This document shows, piece after piece, positions 25,401 through 33,760 of a stretch of 64,000 nucleotides of DNA. The first letter of the stretch is position 1. The number at the start of each line of letters is the position of its first letter. Made by a program: the position numbers and the translations under genes. Below the pieces are notes generated by a model. That model saw only the letters and a list, made by a program, of their open reading frames with translations, ran no database searches and had not been told where the DNA came from. This stretch comes from Plantactinospora endophytica. GTDB taxonomy: Bacteria > Actinomycetota > Actinomycetes > Mycobacteriales > Micromonosporaceae. Where the stretch lies: positions 248,001 through 312,000 of the forward strand of contig NZ_BONW01000016.1 of assembly GCF_016862915.1 (NCBI RefSeq). The letters are read 5' to 3'.

Positions 25401-27313
25401 GGATTCCCGACGTGCGGGCGGAGCGGAGCCTGTTGGTCCGGCCGGTGCCGGAACAGCGGTCGGCGGGCGAGGTCGGTACGGCGGCGGACGGGGCCGCGAC
25501 GTCGCCCACCGTCGTACTCACCGTCGCGCCGTCGGTGCCGGCCTGTCTGTTCGACGAGGGGCGCCCGCGCTGCGTACGGAGTCTGGCGCGGGCTTCGGAG
25601 GACGCCGACCTGCTGGACCGCACGCTGACCCTGCCCGGGACGTCGGACACCGGGTACCTGCCGTCGGTCTGGGCCCGCCCGCGCCCGGGGCCCGCGCTGG
25701 ACGCGGTCCTCGACCGTTCCCGTGCCGAGCCGGAGGTCACCGCGTCGAGCACCGGGGTCGAGGACCCGGCGGCCCGGCCCGGGGTGGTGGTCGACGGGAA
25801 CCCGGCCACCAGTTGGTCCCCGGCGACCGACGACGGGCACCCGTGGCTGCGGTTGGCGTTCCCGGCCCGACGGCTCGTCACCGGCCTGCGCTTCGCCGTC
25901 GACCCGTCGGTCGCCGGGGCGCGCCCCTGGACGATAACCGCGATCGGCGACGACGGCGTACGCGGCGGGTTGGTCGCCGAGGACGGCACGGTGACCTTCG
26001 GCGAACCGCTCGACACCGACGACCTGTCGGTGCTGATCACCGACACGGCGGCGGCCCGCACACACGACCCGTACCTCGACTTCTGGGAACCGCTGCCGGT
26101 CGCGGTCGGCGAACTCAGCGCGCTGCCGGCCGAGGCGATCATCCCGGCCGATCCGGCGGAGCGGATCACGCTGCCCTGCGGCAGCGGCCCGAAGGTCGAG
26201 GTGGCCGGGACGACCCTCCTGACCAAGATCGGCGGGACCCGGCAGGAACTGCTGGAACTCCGGGAGTTGCCGGCCACGGTGTGCCAGGTGGAGGGTGGCC
26301 GGACGGCGCCGGATGCCCGGCTGGTGCTGCCGGCGGGCGAGTCGCGGGTCCGGGCCACCCCGACCACGCTGGCGACACCCACCCGGGTGGTACTCGACCC
26401 GACACCGTCGAAGCCCGCCTCGTCGAAGCCTGCACAGTCGAAGCCCGCACCCTCGGAACCCGCATCGTCGGCGACCGCATCGTCGACGGCGGTGGAGATC
26501 CGGTCCTGGTCACCGGCGGAACGACGGCTGCTGCTGACTACGCACGGCGTGGACCGGGTGCTGGCGATGCGGGAGAACGCCAATCCCGGCTGGCGGGCCA
26601 GCATCGGTGGTCGGCAGCTCACCCCGGTCACCCTGGACGGGTGGCAGCAGGGCTTCGTCGTACCGGCCGGGGTGGACGGGACCGTGCTGGTCCGGTTCGC
26701 GTCCGCCGGGGCGTACCGGACGGGGTTGCTGGTCGGGGCCGGACTGCTCGCCGTACTTGCGCTGGTCGCGGTGCTTCCCGGTCGGCGCCGGGGACCGGTT
26801 CGGGGAGCGCGGAGTGGCGGTGACGCCGGGGCGCCGCTGTCCCGGCGTCGGGGCTGGCTGCTCGTGGCCGGCGTCGGCGGGACCGCGCTGGTCGCCACCG
26901 GCGGGTACGCCGCGATCGGGCTCACCGCACTCGCGCTGGCGGCGGTGCTGGTCTACTGGGCGCTGCTACCGCAGCTCTGCGGGCCGGACCGGCGTGCGGT
27001 ACTGCGTACCGTCCGGGCCGCCGCCCGGTGGCTGCCGCCGGTCTGTTTCGCCGTCGCCGGCTGGTTGGCCTGGCGGGCGGCGGGCGACCCGGCCGGCGCC
27101 ACCGGCACGACGATGATCGCCGCTCAGCTCTTCGGACTGACCAGTGTGGTCGCGCTCTGGCTGTCGGCGGTGCTGCCGAGCCGGCGGCCGAACCGACCCG
27201 ACCAGCGGCCGGTACGGCCGGTTCCGGCCGGGCGAGCGGACCCGCCGCCGCGACCCGACCTGCCCGGCCAGCGGGCGGCGACCCGCAGCAACGGCCGCTC
27301 CACCAGCGCGTAG
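22499..27313 (+). CDS. AftD-like alpha-(1->3)-arabinofuranosyltransferase (DUF3367)
   Basis: 1604 residues. A GT-C membrane domain carries the acidic loop VVDTKVDLAVNPLGWLERSL and PMGPFFLAGDLAG, typical of AftD. The large extracytoplasmic part has two discoidin/F5-8C-like carbohydrate-binding modules (HHPYAALDGDPGTSW near residue 862 and VVVDGNPATSW near 1095), and the last 250 residues return to the membrane. AftD adds arabinofuranose from decaprenyl-phosphate-arabinose to wall arabinan in mycobacteria. Micromonosporaceae have arabinose in whole-cell sugars, so a related glycan is likely. A Lys/Pro/Ser repeat (KPASSKPAQSKPAPSEP) links domains near residue 1305. ATG 22499 follows GAGGGAGG. 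The last 190 bp overlap the convergent acyltransferase gene. Confidence 0.88.
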   Translation: MTRGPATGSDRAPLVSPAAGADGPSDDTAGASPDAATRTGSGGTDEPVAGRARVVWRLRHAAVCVLLGALAFLQDPGMMVVDTKVDLAVNPLGWLERSLHVWDPAGTFGQLQNQAYGYLWPMGPFFLAGDLAGVPMWAVQRLWWTLLLCVGYLGVVTLAGRLHIGTPVARLVAGVAFALSPRLVTEIGPVSVEAWPSAVAPWVLVPLVGLARNPSTPLRRAVTLSALAVACAGGVNATAVLAVVPLAALWLCTLRPLRRRVVALVAWGTAVAAATAWWLVPLLLLGRYSPPFLDYIETAEVTTRPTDVVSVLRGTAHWHAYLTDAHGPLWPGGWRLATVAPLVVATLVVAGTGLVGLARRGMPHRRFLLTGLLVGLALVGLGHVAAGPLGGAVTGSGLFADAARTFLDGAGAPLRNVHKFDVVLRLPLVLGLAHLLGLVGRAATVTAGPWRPPPRRRTAAARAVGAGATAEDWPVEVGPARPPVAAAGATAEDRSAVDGGPASRPVTTVGAARTMVDPVPPPPYVPALSLTRLRAVTVTVLVLAGVVGVGTPAVTGHLAAPGSFFNVPGYWREAAGWLDQRLDHERVLVVPAARFPRYLWGNPSDEITQPLLDAPWAVRSSIPLTPTMTIRLLDAVESVVATGQGSAGLAQVLSRSGVRYLLVRSDLDYGQARSARPLAVRQALARSPGISRVASFGPTVGGGFLPGTFNDRGLDVAVPAVEIFEVDGAVQPVVAYDAADVTTVVGGPESLLDLAAVDRLPAAPTVLAVDRPPDWPAGAPVTLTDGLRRRETAFGLLQDNSSATMARWDEWRLSAPAHDYLSPAATEHTTMVRYEGIAGVRASSSWADAQPLHGSRPAHHPYAALDGDPGTSWRTPPQTVSEGQWLEVELLRPQPVAEVALDFDLGADTLPTRVTVAAGVDVRTVETFGAGVVVRLSGAASTKRVLVRIDGVVDVRKGGGGVGLAEVRIPDVRAERSLLVRPVPEQRSAGEVGTAADGAATSPTVVLTVAPSVPACLFDEGRPRCVRSLARASEDADLLDRTLTLPGTSDTGYLPSVWARPRPGPALDAVLDRSRAEPEVTASSTGVEDPAARPGVVVDGNPATSWSPATDDGHPWLRLAFPARRLVTGLRFAVDPSVAGARPWTITAIGDDGVRGGLVAEDGTVTFGEPLDTDDLSVLITDTAAARTHDPYLDFWEPLPVAVGELSALPAEAIIPADPAERITLPCGSGPKVEVAGTTLLTKIGGTRQELLELRELPATVCQVEGGRTAPDARLVLPAGESRVRATPTTLATPTRVVLDPTPSKPASSKPAQSKPAPSEPASSATASSTAVEIRSWSPAERRLLLTTHGVDRVLAMRENANPGWRASIGGRQLTPVTLDGWQQGFVVPAGVDGTVLVRFASAGAYRTGLLVGAGLLAVLALVAVLPGRRRGPVRGARSGGDAGAPLSRRRGWLLVAGVGGTALVATGGYAAIGLTALALAAVLVYWALLPQLCGPDRRAVLRTVRAAARWLPPVCFAVAGWLAWRAAGDPAGATGTTMIAAQLFGLTSVVALWLSAVLPSRRPNRPDQRPVRPVPAGRADPPPRPDLPGQRAATRSNGRSTSA

Positions 27314-28401
27314 CTGAGCGTGCCGAGCAACAGTCCACCGAGCAGGGTCAGCGTGAACGTCGTCAGGAGGTCCCCGGTGAACGTCGGCCGACCGGTGCCG
27401 AGGTAGATCGACTCCAGGACCAGGGGGTGCCAGAGGAACAGCCCGTACGAAACCGCGCCGAGTCCCCGGGCGAGCGGCAGGCTGACCGCGTCCCGGACCG
27501 CCGTACCCGGGCCGAAGGCGAGCGGGAGCATCAGCAGCACCGCGATCGCGAGGTACAGCATCAGTTTGGTGCCGAACTCGCCGGCGGTCGGCTCGGCGAG
27601 GTCACGCGGCCCGGCCAGCGGTGTGGTCGCCACCGCGAACAGACCGAGCGCGACGGACCAGCAGGCCAGCGGTGCCGCGCCGAGGTCGTCGAGAAGCCGC
27701 CACCCGGGCGGCGCCGTACCGGTACGCAGCGCCACGTGCACCACCGCGAGCGCCATGCCGCCACCGAACCAGCCCCCGTACGCGGGCAGCCACATGGTGT
27801 GCAGCCCGAGGTCCAGCCAACCCGCCGCCATTGCGGCGATCCAGGCGGCGGTGACCGCGATGCCGGCGGCGGTGACCACCACCGCCCGCACCGGACGCCA
27901 CCGCCGGCGGCCCAACGCCAGCCCGGCCAGGGCCGGCAGCAGCAGGTAGAACGCCACCTCGGTGGCGAGGCTCCAGGTCTGGGCGAGTCCGGCCCGCAAC
28001 TGCCCCGGCTGGTAGATCTGGGTGAACGTCAGGTGCCGCAGCCAGTCGGCGAGCGGGGCGGGGCCGCGCGGTGCCAGCAGCAGCAGGCACACGCCGACCG
28101 CGAGCCAGTACGCCGGCAGGATCCGCACTGCCCGCCGCCAGAGGTACCGGGAGGTGGCCGGGCGACGTTCCCCCGTTGCGGCGGCCAACGCGTACGGGCG
28201 GAACAGCAGGAACCCGGAGAGGAGGAAGAAGAGCGCCACTCCCACGTCGAGCCGGGCGAGCCAGCCACCCCAGCCGGCGTTCACGGTCACCCCCGTGGCG
28301 AAGCCGACGTGGTGGCCGACGACTCCGGCCGCACCGACGGCACGCAGCACGTCGAGCGCGGGAAGCCGCGATGTCGTCGGCGGATTGGCGGAGGCAGACA
28401 T
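27124..28401 (-). CDS. OafA/YrhL-type membrane acyltransferase
   Basis: 425 residues, about ten helices. LDVLRAVGAAGVVGHHVGF carries the family's HH motif, then VALFFLLSGFLLFRPY and RRAVRILPAYWLAV. The end reads LVLESIYLGTGRPTFTGDLL and SYALVERPLLR, the usual close of acyltransferase-3 proteins, which O-acylate cell-surface sugars. After that, about 60 residues rich in Gly/Arg/Ser run into the 3' end of the AftD-like gene on the other strand (190-bp overlap). ATG 28399-28401 is chosen; TTG one codon earlier is less likely. It is divergent from the DUF3068 gene. Confidence 0.88.
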   Translation of the reverse strand: MSASANPPTTSRLPALDVLRAVGAAGVVGHHVGFATGVTVNAGWGGWLARLDVGVALFFLLSGFLLFRPYALAAATGERRPATSRYLWRRAVRILPAYWLAVGVCLLLLAPRGPAPLADWLRHLTFTQIYQPGQLRAGLAQTWSLATEVAFYLLLPALAGLALGRRRWRPVRAVVVTAAGIAVTAAWIAAMAAGWLDLGLHTMWLPAYGGWFGGGMALAVVHVALRTGTAPPGWRLLDDLGAAPLACWSVALGLFAVATTPLAGPRDLAEPTAGEFGTKLMLYLAIAVLLMLPLAFGPGTAVRDAVSLPLARGLGAVSYGLFLWHPLVLESIYLGTGRPTFTGDLLTTFTLTLLGGLLLGTLSYALVERPLLRVAARWPGRSGRGGGSARPAGTGRTGRWSGRFGRRLGSTADSQSATTLVSPKS

Positions 28402-28513
28402 CAACCGTCCAGGGGGCTCGCGCTGAATGTGACCGGGGAGTAACCTGCCGCCATGCTATGGACGGGACGAGCGGTGCAACAGGTCCCTGCCGAATTCTGT
28501 TGAGGAGGCACGA

Positions 28514-29728
28514 GTGAGGTTTCGGATTGGCGCCGCTCTCTTCGGGCTGGGCGTCCTGCTGCTGGTCTTCGCCGTCGGGCTGGCGTTCTACGTGGCGCCC
28601 AGGGTCACCAAGCTCCCGTACGACCTGGCAGCGTCCACTTCGGTGGCCGAGGCGCCGAACGCCAGGTTCATGCAGATCAAGCGGGTCGGCGACGAGGTGT
28701 CCATCGAGATCCGCGAGGGCACCCTGGTGTCGACCATCGAGGTCGTGCCGCAGGCTCAGGGCACCAACACGAAGCTCCCGGCCGAACTGCGCGACGACGC
28801 CGTCGCGTGGGAGGTGTACCAGACCGTGAACTGGAAGGAGCGGCAGGAACTGATCAACGCGTACGCCACCGGCCTCGCACTGGACCGGGTCTCCGGCGAA
28901 GCGGTCGACTGGGACGAGCAGTGGCTCGACGACTCCGACCAGAAGTTCGACCCACGCGCCGACAAGGAGCGACCGTCGGCGGTCGACGTCGACTACGCGG
29001 GGCAGACCTACAAGTTCCCGTTCGGTACCGAGCAGAAGACCTACCGGTACTTCGACCGGGACCTGCGGCAGGCGCTGCCGATCGAGTTCAAGGGTGTCGA
29101 GACGATCCTCGGCACCGAGGTCTACCGGTTCGAGCAGGTGATCGACAAGCAGCCGCAGCAGGTGCCCGCCGACCGCGTCCAGCCGCTGCTGAACCGCTTC
29201 GCGGCCGGCGCCACCAGCGGTCGGATCGAGTACAGCAACACCCGTACTCTCTGGGTCGAGCCGAACACCGGCCAGTACCTGAAGGTACGCGAGCAGCAGC
29301 ACAAGGAGCTGGTGCCGAACACCGGCAACCCGACGGTGCTGCTGGACGCGACGTTCACGTACACGGACCAGACGGTCGAAGAGGCCGCCGAGCGGGCGGA
29401 CGAGAACGGCTCCCGTCTTGCCCTGGTGGGCCGGCAGGGGCCGATCGGCCTGGGCGTGCTCGGCCTGCTGGCCGTGATCGGCGGGCTGGTGCTGGTGATC
29501 CGGGGCAACGGCGGTGGCGGCGGCGCGCACCGGGCGGGCGACGACGTTCCGCGTACCGGTGACGGCGCCGGCCAGCAGGGCGACGGTGCCGTGACGGAAC
29601 AGGAGTCGTACCCGGACGGGCCGATGACGGACACGGTGCCGGCGGCCTCGGACAGGTGGCGCAGGGAGACGACCCCGAGCCGCCGTCCGGACGACGACGA
29701 GAGCGGCCGAGCTGACCCCAGAAACTAA
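28514..29728 (+). CDS. DUF3068 / PorA-family-like membrane protein
   Basis: 404 residues: an N-terminal helix (GLGVLLLVFAVGLAFYVAPR), an exposed domain of about 290 residues including KLPYDLAASTSVAEAPNARF and YKFPFGTEQKTYRYFDRDL, a second helix (GLGVLGLLAVIGGLVLVI) and a polar cytosolic tail. This two-helix layout and the tYpFgte-K-Y-D pattern are those of DUF3068 proteins. The function is unknown, and these genes lie in envelope-glycan clusters of actinomycetes. GTG 28514 has GAGGAGG upstream. Confidence 0.85.
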   Translation: MRFRIGAALFGLGVLLLVFAVGLAFYVAPRVTKLPYDLAASTSVAEAPNARFMQIKRVGDEVSIEIREGTLVSTIEVVPQAQGTNTKLPAELRDDAVAWEVYQTVNWKERQELINAYATGLALDRVSGEAVDWDEQWLDDSDQKFDPRADKERPSAVDVDYAGQTYKFPFGTEQKTYRYFDRDLRQALPIEFKGVETILGTEVYRFEQVIDKQPQQVPADRVQPLLNRFAAGATSGRIEYSNTRTLWVEPNTGQYLKVREQQHKELVPNTGNPTVLLDATFTYTDQTVEEAAERADENGSRLALVGRQGPIGLGVLGLLAVIGGLVLVIRGNGGGGGAHRAGDDVPRTGDGAGQQGDGAVTEQESYPDGPMTDTVPAASDRWRRETTPSRRPDDDESGRADPRN

Positions 29729-29800
29729 CTGACTCCGGGGCCGAGCTGACCCAGTCTGGCTGACTGACTGGCTGACTGGCTGGCTGGCTGGCTCCGGAGG
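29729..29800. repeat. CTGG/CTGA microsatellite at a convergent junction
   Basis: Bases 29755-29795 are about ten tetranucleotide units of CTGA or CTGG. Just before, GGCCGAGCTGACCC occurs twice (from 29705 and 29739), the first within the DUF3068 gene end. The tract fills the gap to the next stop codon. It could vary by slippage and offers no hairpin that I can see. Confidence 0.8.
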
Positions 29801-32098
29801 CTAGCGGACGACGGCGGGCACGGCGGTGGCGGCGGGACCGATCCCGCCCTGGTTGAACGCGGCGACGGTGACCTCGTAGGTGTGGCCGCTGGTGAGCAGG
29901 ATCCGGTTGGTCGAGGTGCCCAGGGTCGGCACCTCGTCCCGGACGAACGTGGCCTGCCCGGCCGTGACGTCCCGGATGGACACCCAGTAGCCGAGGGCAC
30001 CGGCGGTCGGCTTCCAGTCGACGGCGAGTTCTCCCGGCCCGGCGCCCGGCACCACCCGTAGCCCGGTCGGCGCCGTCGCCGGTGCGGCGTAGCGGCTGCG
30101 GGCGAGCACCGGTGCCGACGCCCGTCCGGGGCCGCCCTGGTTGACGGCGCGCACCACGAACTCGTACTCGTGGTCGTGCTCCAGCAGGCGGGCGGTGTAC
30201 TCGGTTCCGCCGCCACCGGGCGAGACCAGCGTGAAGGCGGTCTCCCCGGCGGTCAGGTCGCGCCGGTGGACCTGGTACGACAGGCCCGGCGCGACCGGCC
30301 GCCAGGACAACCGGATCGTGCCGTCCTCGGCGGCCACGGCGGTCGGCCTGTCGGGCGGTTCCGGCGGTGCGACGAAGGCGGTGGCCGGCACGGGGGCGGA
30401 CGGCGGACCGGTACCGCCGCCGCCCACCGCGACCACGGTGAACTCGTACCGGTGGCCGTGCCGCAGCGAGGCTATCCGGGCGGAGGTGCCGGTGAACGAG
30501 CCGGCCAGTGTCGGTTTCCGCTGCATCGAGGTCCGGTCCCGGTAGAAGACCTGGAAGACCTGCACCAGCGGGATCTCCGCCCAGTGCACGACGACGTCAC
30601 CCCTGGTGCCGGCCACCGCGCGGACGTTCGCCGGGGCCGGCGGAGGCGGTACGGTAGCGGTCGCGGTGGCCGTGTTCGAGGCCGGTCCCTCGCCGGCACC
30701 GTTCGCCGCGCTCACCCGGAATTCGTAGGTATGCCCGTTCACCAGGAAGTCGGCGCTGAAACTGGTCGCCGACGTCGACTGCGGCAGTCGGACGAAGTGG
30801 CTCTGCCCGGCGGTCACGTCCCGACGGTGGATTCGGTACTCGTGCCCGGCCCCGGCCGGCGCCTGCCAGTTGAGCACCGCGTTGCCCGCCCCCTGCGACT
30901 CGGCCCGCAATTCGGTGGGCGCCGCCGGCAGCACCCGGGGATCCGGCTCCGGTCGGGGCCAGTCGACCTCGACGAACCGGGGCCGGTAGATCCGCGTGTC
31001 GGTGTACGCCGACTCGACGTCCAGGCTGTTGACGTTGTACGAGACGAGCAGCCGACCCGGCCGGGCCAGCTCGGGATGCAGGTGTGCGTCGTAGACGATG
31101 TTGCCGGCGTCGGTCTCCGGCGCCCGGAACAGGGGTACGGGGCCCTCGAACGGTCCGGCCGGCGAGCTGGCGGTGTAGGCCACGAACTCGGGACTGAAGA
31201 CCAGGTTGTTCTCCTGGGTCAGCAGTACGTAACGGTCGCCGACCCGCTGCACCCCGTACGCCGTGCCGACCCCGCTGAGCAACCTGTGCGAGGCCGCCTC
31301 GCGGCCCGACCAGCCGGTGCCGGTCCAGAACTCCCACGCGCCGCCGAGGTCGGTCCCGGGTACCCGGGCGAGGTGGGCGAACTTCATCCCGTCCACCGGC
31401 TCGGAGCCGTAGACGTAGGTGTAGCCGCCGTCGGTCAGCAGGTCCGAGCCCCAGGCGACACGGTCCGACAACGGCAGTGGCCGTACCTCGGTCAGGTGCA
31501 GGCCCGGCAGCGCGAACGTGGCCATCGCCGAGCCGAGCAGCGCGAAGTCGAGCGGGCCGGAACCGGTCCGGCGGTAGCGGTTGTAAACGGCCCGCACGTT
31601 CGCGCCGTCCACGACCGCGTCGCCGACCCAGTAGAACTCACCGGCGACACCGGTCGGCACCAGCGACGTCGGCTGCTCCGGCGTACCGCCGTGCACCGTC
31701 CGTTCGAGTTGTCGCCCGCGCTGCACCACGGCGGAGTTGTTGATGAACGGCGAGTCGCGGGGTCGGGCGTGGTTCGCGTCCACGGTGCCGAGGAACGTGT
31801 CGGAGAAGAGCCACAGCAGGCGGTCGTCCGGCAGCGCCACCGAAGCGGTCCGGTCCGCGCCGCTCCACCGGCCGGAGGTGTTCCCGTAGCTGCTGAAGAG
31901 GGCGGTGAGTTCGGCGGCGGCCATGCCGGGGCCGGCGGCAACCGTCTGCGCCGACCGGCGAAGGAACGGGGCGCCGAACCTGACCACCACCAGACTGCCG
32001 GCCAGCAGCACCACGAGTGCGACGAGCGCGACCCAGATCCGCCGGGCGGGTCGTCCGCCCGTCGTGCCGCGAAACCAGCCGTTCGTGCCCCGGTCCAC
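29801..32098 (-). CDS. membrane-anchored DUF4185-like protein with four fibronectin III domains
   Basis: About 765 residues. A single helix near residue 20 (IWVALVALVVLLAGSLVVV) anchors it with the bulk outside. Next comes a beta-propeller-like domain with LLWLFSDTFLGTVD and SPFINNSAVVQRG, the pattern of DUF4185/DUF5005 proteins, some of which act on or bind glycans. Four fibronectin III repeats follow; three share a (R/I)RD(V/L)TAG-x-x-x-F motif. GTG 32096-32098 follows a G-rich site. It sits between envelope genes, convergent with DUF3068 and divergent from the flippase, so a cell-surface sugar-binding role is likely. Confidence 0.78.
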   Translation of the reverse strand: MDRGTNGWFRGTTGGRPARRIWVALVALVVLLAGSLVVVRFGAPFLRRSAQTVAAGPGMAAAELTALFSSYGNTSGRWSGADRTASVALPDDRLLWLFSDTFLGTVDANHARPRDSPFINNSAVVQRGRQLERTVHGGTPEQPTSLVPTGVAGEFYWVGDAVVDGANVRAVYNRYRRTGSGPLDFALLGSAMATFALPGLHLTEVRPLPLSDRVAWGSDLLTDGGYTYVYGSEPVDGMKFAHLARVPGTDLGGAWEFWTGTGWSGREAASHRLLSGVGTAYGVQRVGDRYVLLTQENNLVFSPEFVAYTASSPAGPFEGPVPLFRAPETDAGNIVYDAHLHPELARPGRLLVSYNVNSLDVESAYTDTRIYRPRFVEVDWPRPEPDPRVLPAAPTELRAESQGAGNAVLNWQAPAGAGHEYRIHRRDVTAGQSHFVRLPQSTSATSFSADFLVNGHTYEFRVSAANGAGEGPASNTATATATVPPPPAPANVRAVAGTRGDVVVHWAEIPLVQVFQVFYRDRTSMQRKPTLAGSFTGTSARIASLRHGHRYEFTVVAVGGGGTGPPSAPVPATAFVAPPEPPDRPTAVAAEDGTIRLSWRPVAPGLSYQVHRRDLTAGETAFTLVSPGGGGTEYTARLLEHDHEYEFVVRAVNQGGPGRASAPVLARSRYAAPATAPTGLRVVPGAGPGELAVDWKPTAGALGYWVSIRDVTAGQATFVRDEVPTLGTSTNRILLTSGHTYEVTVAAFNQGGIGPAATAVPAVVR

Positions 32099-32313
32099 AG
32101 AGACCCCCCGCGTGCAACAGAGACCCCGCGCGTGCAGCGGACGACGGCTCACAGACTATCGGATCCGCCCCGGCTCTCGGCCCGTCGACGTCCGGCCGGG
32201 GACGTCCCGGCGATTGCCGCGGCGTCGGGCGTCCGGCGGCTGGCTATGCTGACCGCCGAACGTCCGAGCGCCGGGACGGCCCGGGCGACAGGACCGGGGC
32301 GAGCTGGGCGGGC

Positions 32314-33741
32314 ATGACACGGACGACGGGCAACCGGACCGTACGGCGGGTGGGCCGGGCCGGCGCGGCCGTGACGGTGGGCAGCGTGCTGACGAACCTG
32401 CTGGCCTACCTGGTACCGATGCTCGGGGCCCGGCAACTGTCGGCCGCCGACCTGAGCGTACTCGCCACCGTGCTGGCCCTCGGCGCCGTCGCCGGTGTGC
32501 CCGGGATGGGCCTGCAACTCGCGGTCGCCGTGCACCGGGCCCGGTACGGTCCGACCTCGACGACCCGACTGACCCTGCTCACCACCGCCGTCACCACCGG
32601 CGTGCTGGTCACCGTCTCGCCGCTGATCGTCGCGGTGCTGCGGCTGCCCGTCGAGATCGCCGCACTGCTCACCGCGATGACCGTACCGGTCGTGCTGGCT
32701 GGCCGGTGGCTGGGCGAGTTGCAGGGTGAGCAACGGTTCGTCCGGCTCGCGGCCGGGCTGGTCCTGCTCTCCGTCGGGCGGTACGCGGGCGTGATCGCGG
32801 GTCTGCTGCTCGGTGCCGGTCTGCTGCGCTCGCTGCTCGCCGGGGCCGTGCTGGGGTACCTCGTGCTGCCCCTGCTGGCCCGGCTGGCCGCCGCGACCGC
32901 CCGGCCGGACCCGACCGTCGCACCGGATCAGGTCGTCGCAGGGGACCCGACTGTCACATCGGATCAGGTCGTGGCGCCGGACCCGATGGTCGCGCCGGAC
33001 CCGATGGTCGCGCCGGGTCAGGTCGCCGCGCCCGATCAGGTCGCACTGCGGGAGCAGGACGGACCACCGGCGCAGGAGGTAGCGCGGGAGCGGGCCGCAT
33101 CGCCGGCGCGGGCAGTGCTGCCGGCGGCGGTCGGTTCGGGGGTCCGGCGGGTGGTGACGGCGAGCAGTGCCACGCTGGCCATGCTCGCGATCTCCTACGC
33201 CGACCTGATCCTGGCCCGTCAACTGCTGCCGCCCGCCGAGTCCGGCGCGTACGCGGTGGGTAGCGTGCTCACCAAGGGCGCGATCTGGGCGCCGGCGGTG
33301 GTGACCGTACTGGCCCTGCCCCGACTGGCCCGGGGCGACCGGCGTACCCGGGCCGTCGCCCTGGCACTGGTGGCGACGTTCGGCGGAGTGCTGGTCACCG
33401 CGTCGGCGCTGGCCGGTGAGCTGGCGATCCGACTCGTCGGCGGTGCCGAGTACGTCCACCTGGCCGGGCAGGCGCCGTACTTCGCGGCGGTCGGTGCGCT
33501 CTACGCCGTGGCGTTCGTACTGGTCAACGCCGAGGTGGCGGCCGGCGGCCGACATCCGGCCGGGCCGCTCTGGGCCGGCATCGCCGCCATGCTGGCCGGG
33601 GGCTGGTTCGTCGCACCGCACACCCTTCCCGGGGTATTGGGCACCGCGCTGGCCGTCGCGGCGCTCACCACCGCAGTGCTGGGCTTGCGGGCGGTCCGGG
33701 GACGGTCAGCGGTGCGGGAACCGTCGCCCGGTCGTCCGTGA
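32314..33741 (+). CDS. polysaccharide flippase-like membrane protein (MOP superfamily)
   Basis: 475 residues with about 12 helices. TVGSVLTNLLAYLVPMLGAR begins the protein like Wzx/PST-type flippases, and a second half starts VVTASSATLAMLAISYADLI, repeating the same pattern. It should move a lipid-linked sugar across the inner membrane for the neighbouring glycosyltransferases. The loop between the halves (about residues 195-265) is a repeat of (D/x)P-x-V-A-P-D-Q-V units, including an exact 18-bp tandem copy near 32990. ATG 32314 follows a G-rich stretch. Confidence 0.8.
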   Translation: MTRTTGNRTVRRVGRAGAAVTVGSVLTNLLAYLVPMLGARQLSAADLSVLATVLALGAVAGVPGMGLQLAVAVHRARYGPTSTTRLTLLTTAVTTGVLVTVSPLIVAVLRLPVEIAALLTAMTVPVVLAGRWLGELQGEQRFVRLAAGLVLLSVGRYAGVIAGLLLGAGLLRSLLAGAVLGYLVLPLLARLAAATARPDPTVAPDQVVAGDPTVTSDQVVAPDPMVAPDPMVAPGQVAAPDQVALREQDGPPAQEVARERAASPARAVLPAAVGSGVRRVVTASSATLAMLAISYADLILARQLLPPAESGAYAVGSVLTKGAIWAPAVVTVLALPRLARGDRRTRAVALALVATFGGVLVTASALAGELAIRLVGGAEYVHLAGQAPYFAAVGALYAVAFVLVNAEVAAGGRHPAGPLWAGIAAMLAGGWFVAPHTLPGVLGTALAVAALTTAVLGLRAVRGRSAVREPSPGRP

Positions 33742-33760
33742 CGGGAGCAGCCCGCCACGC

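Noticed and set aside
29755-29795. CTGG/CTGA tract as a CRISPR array or terminator
   Set aside because: Units are 4 bp with no spacers and no self-complementary stem.
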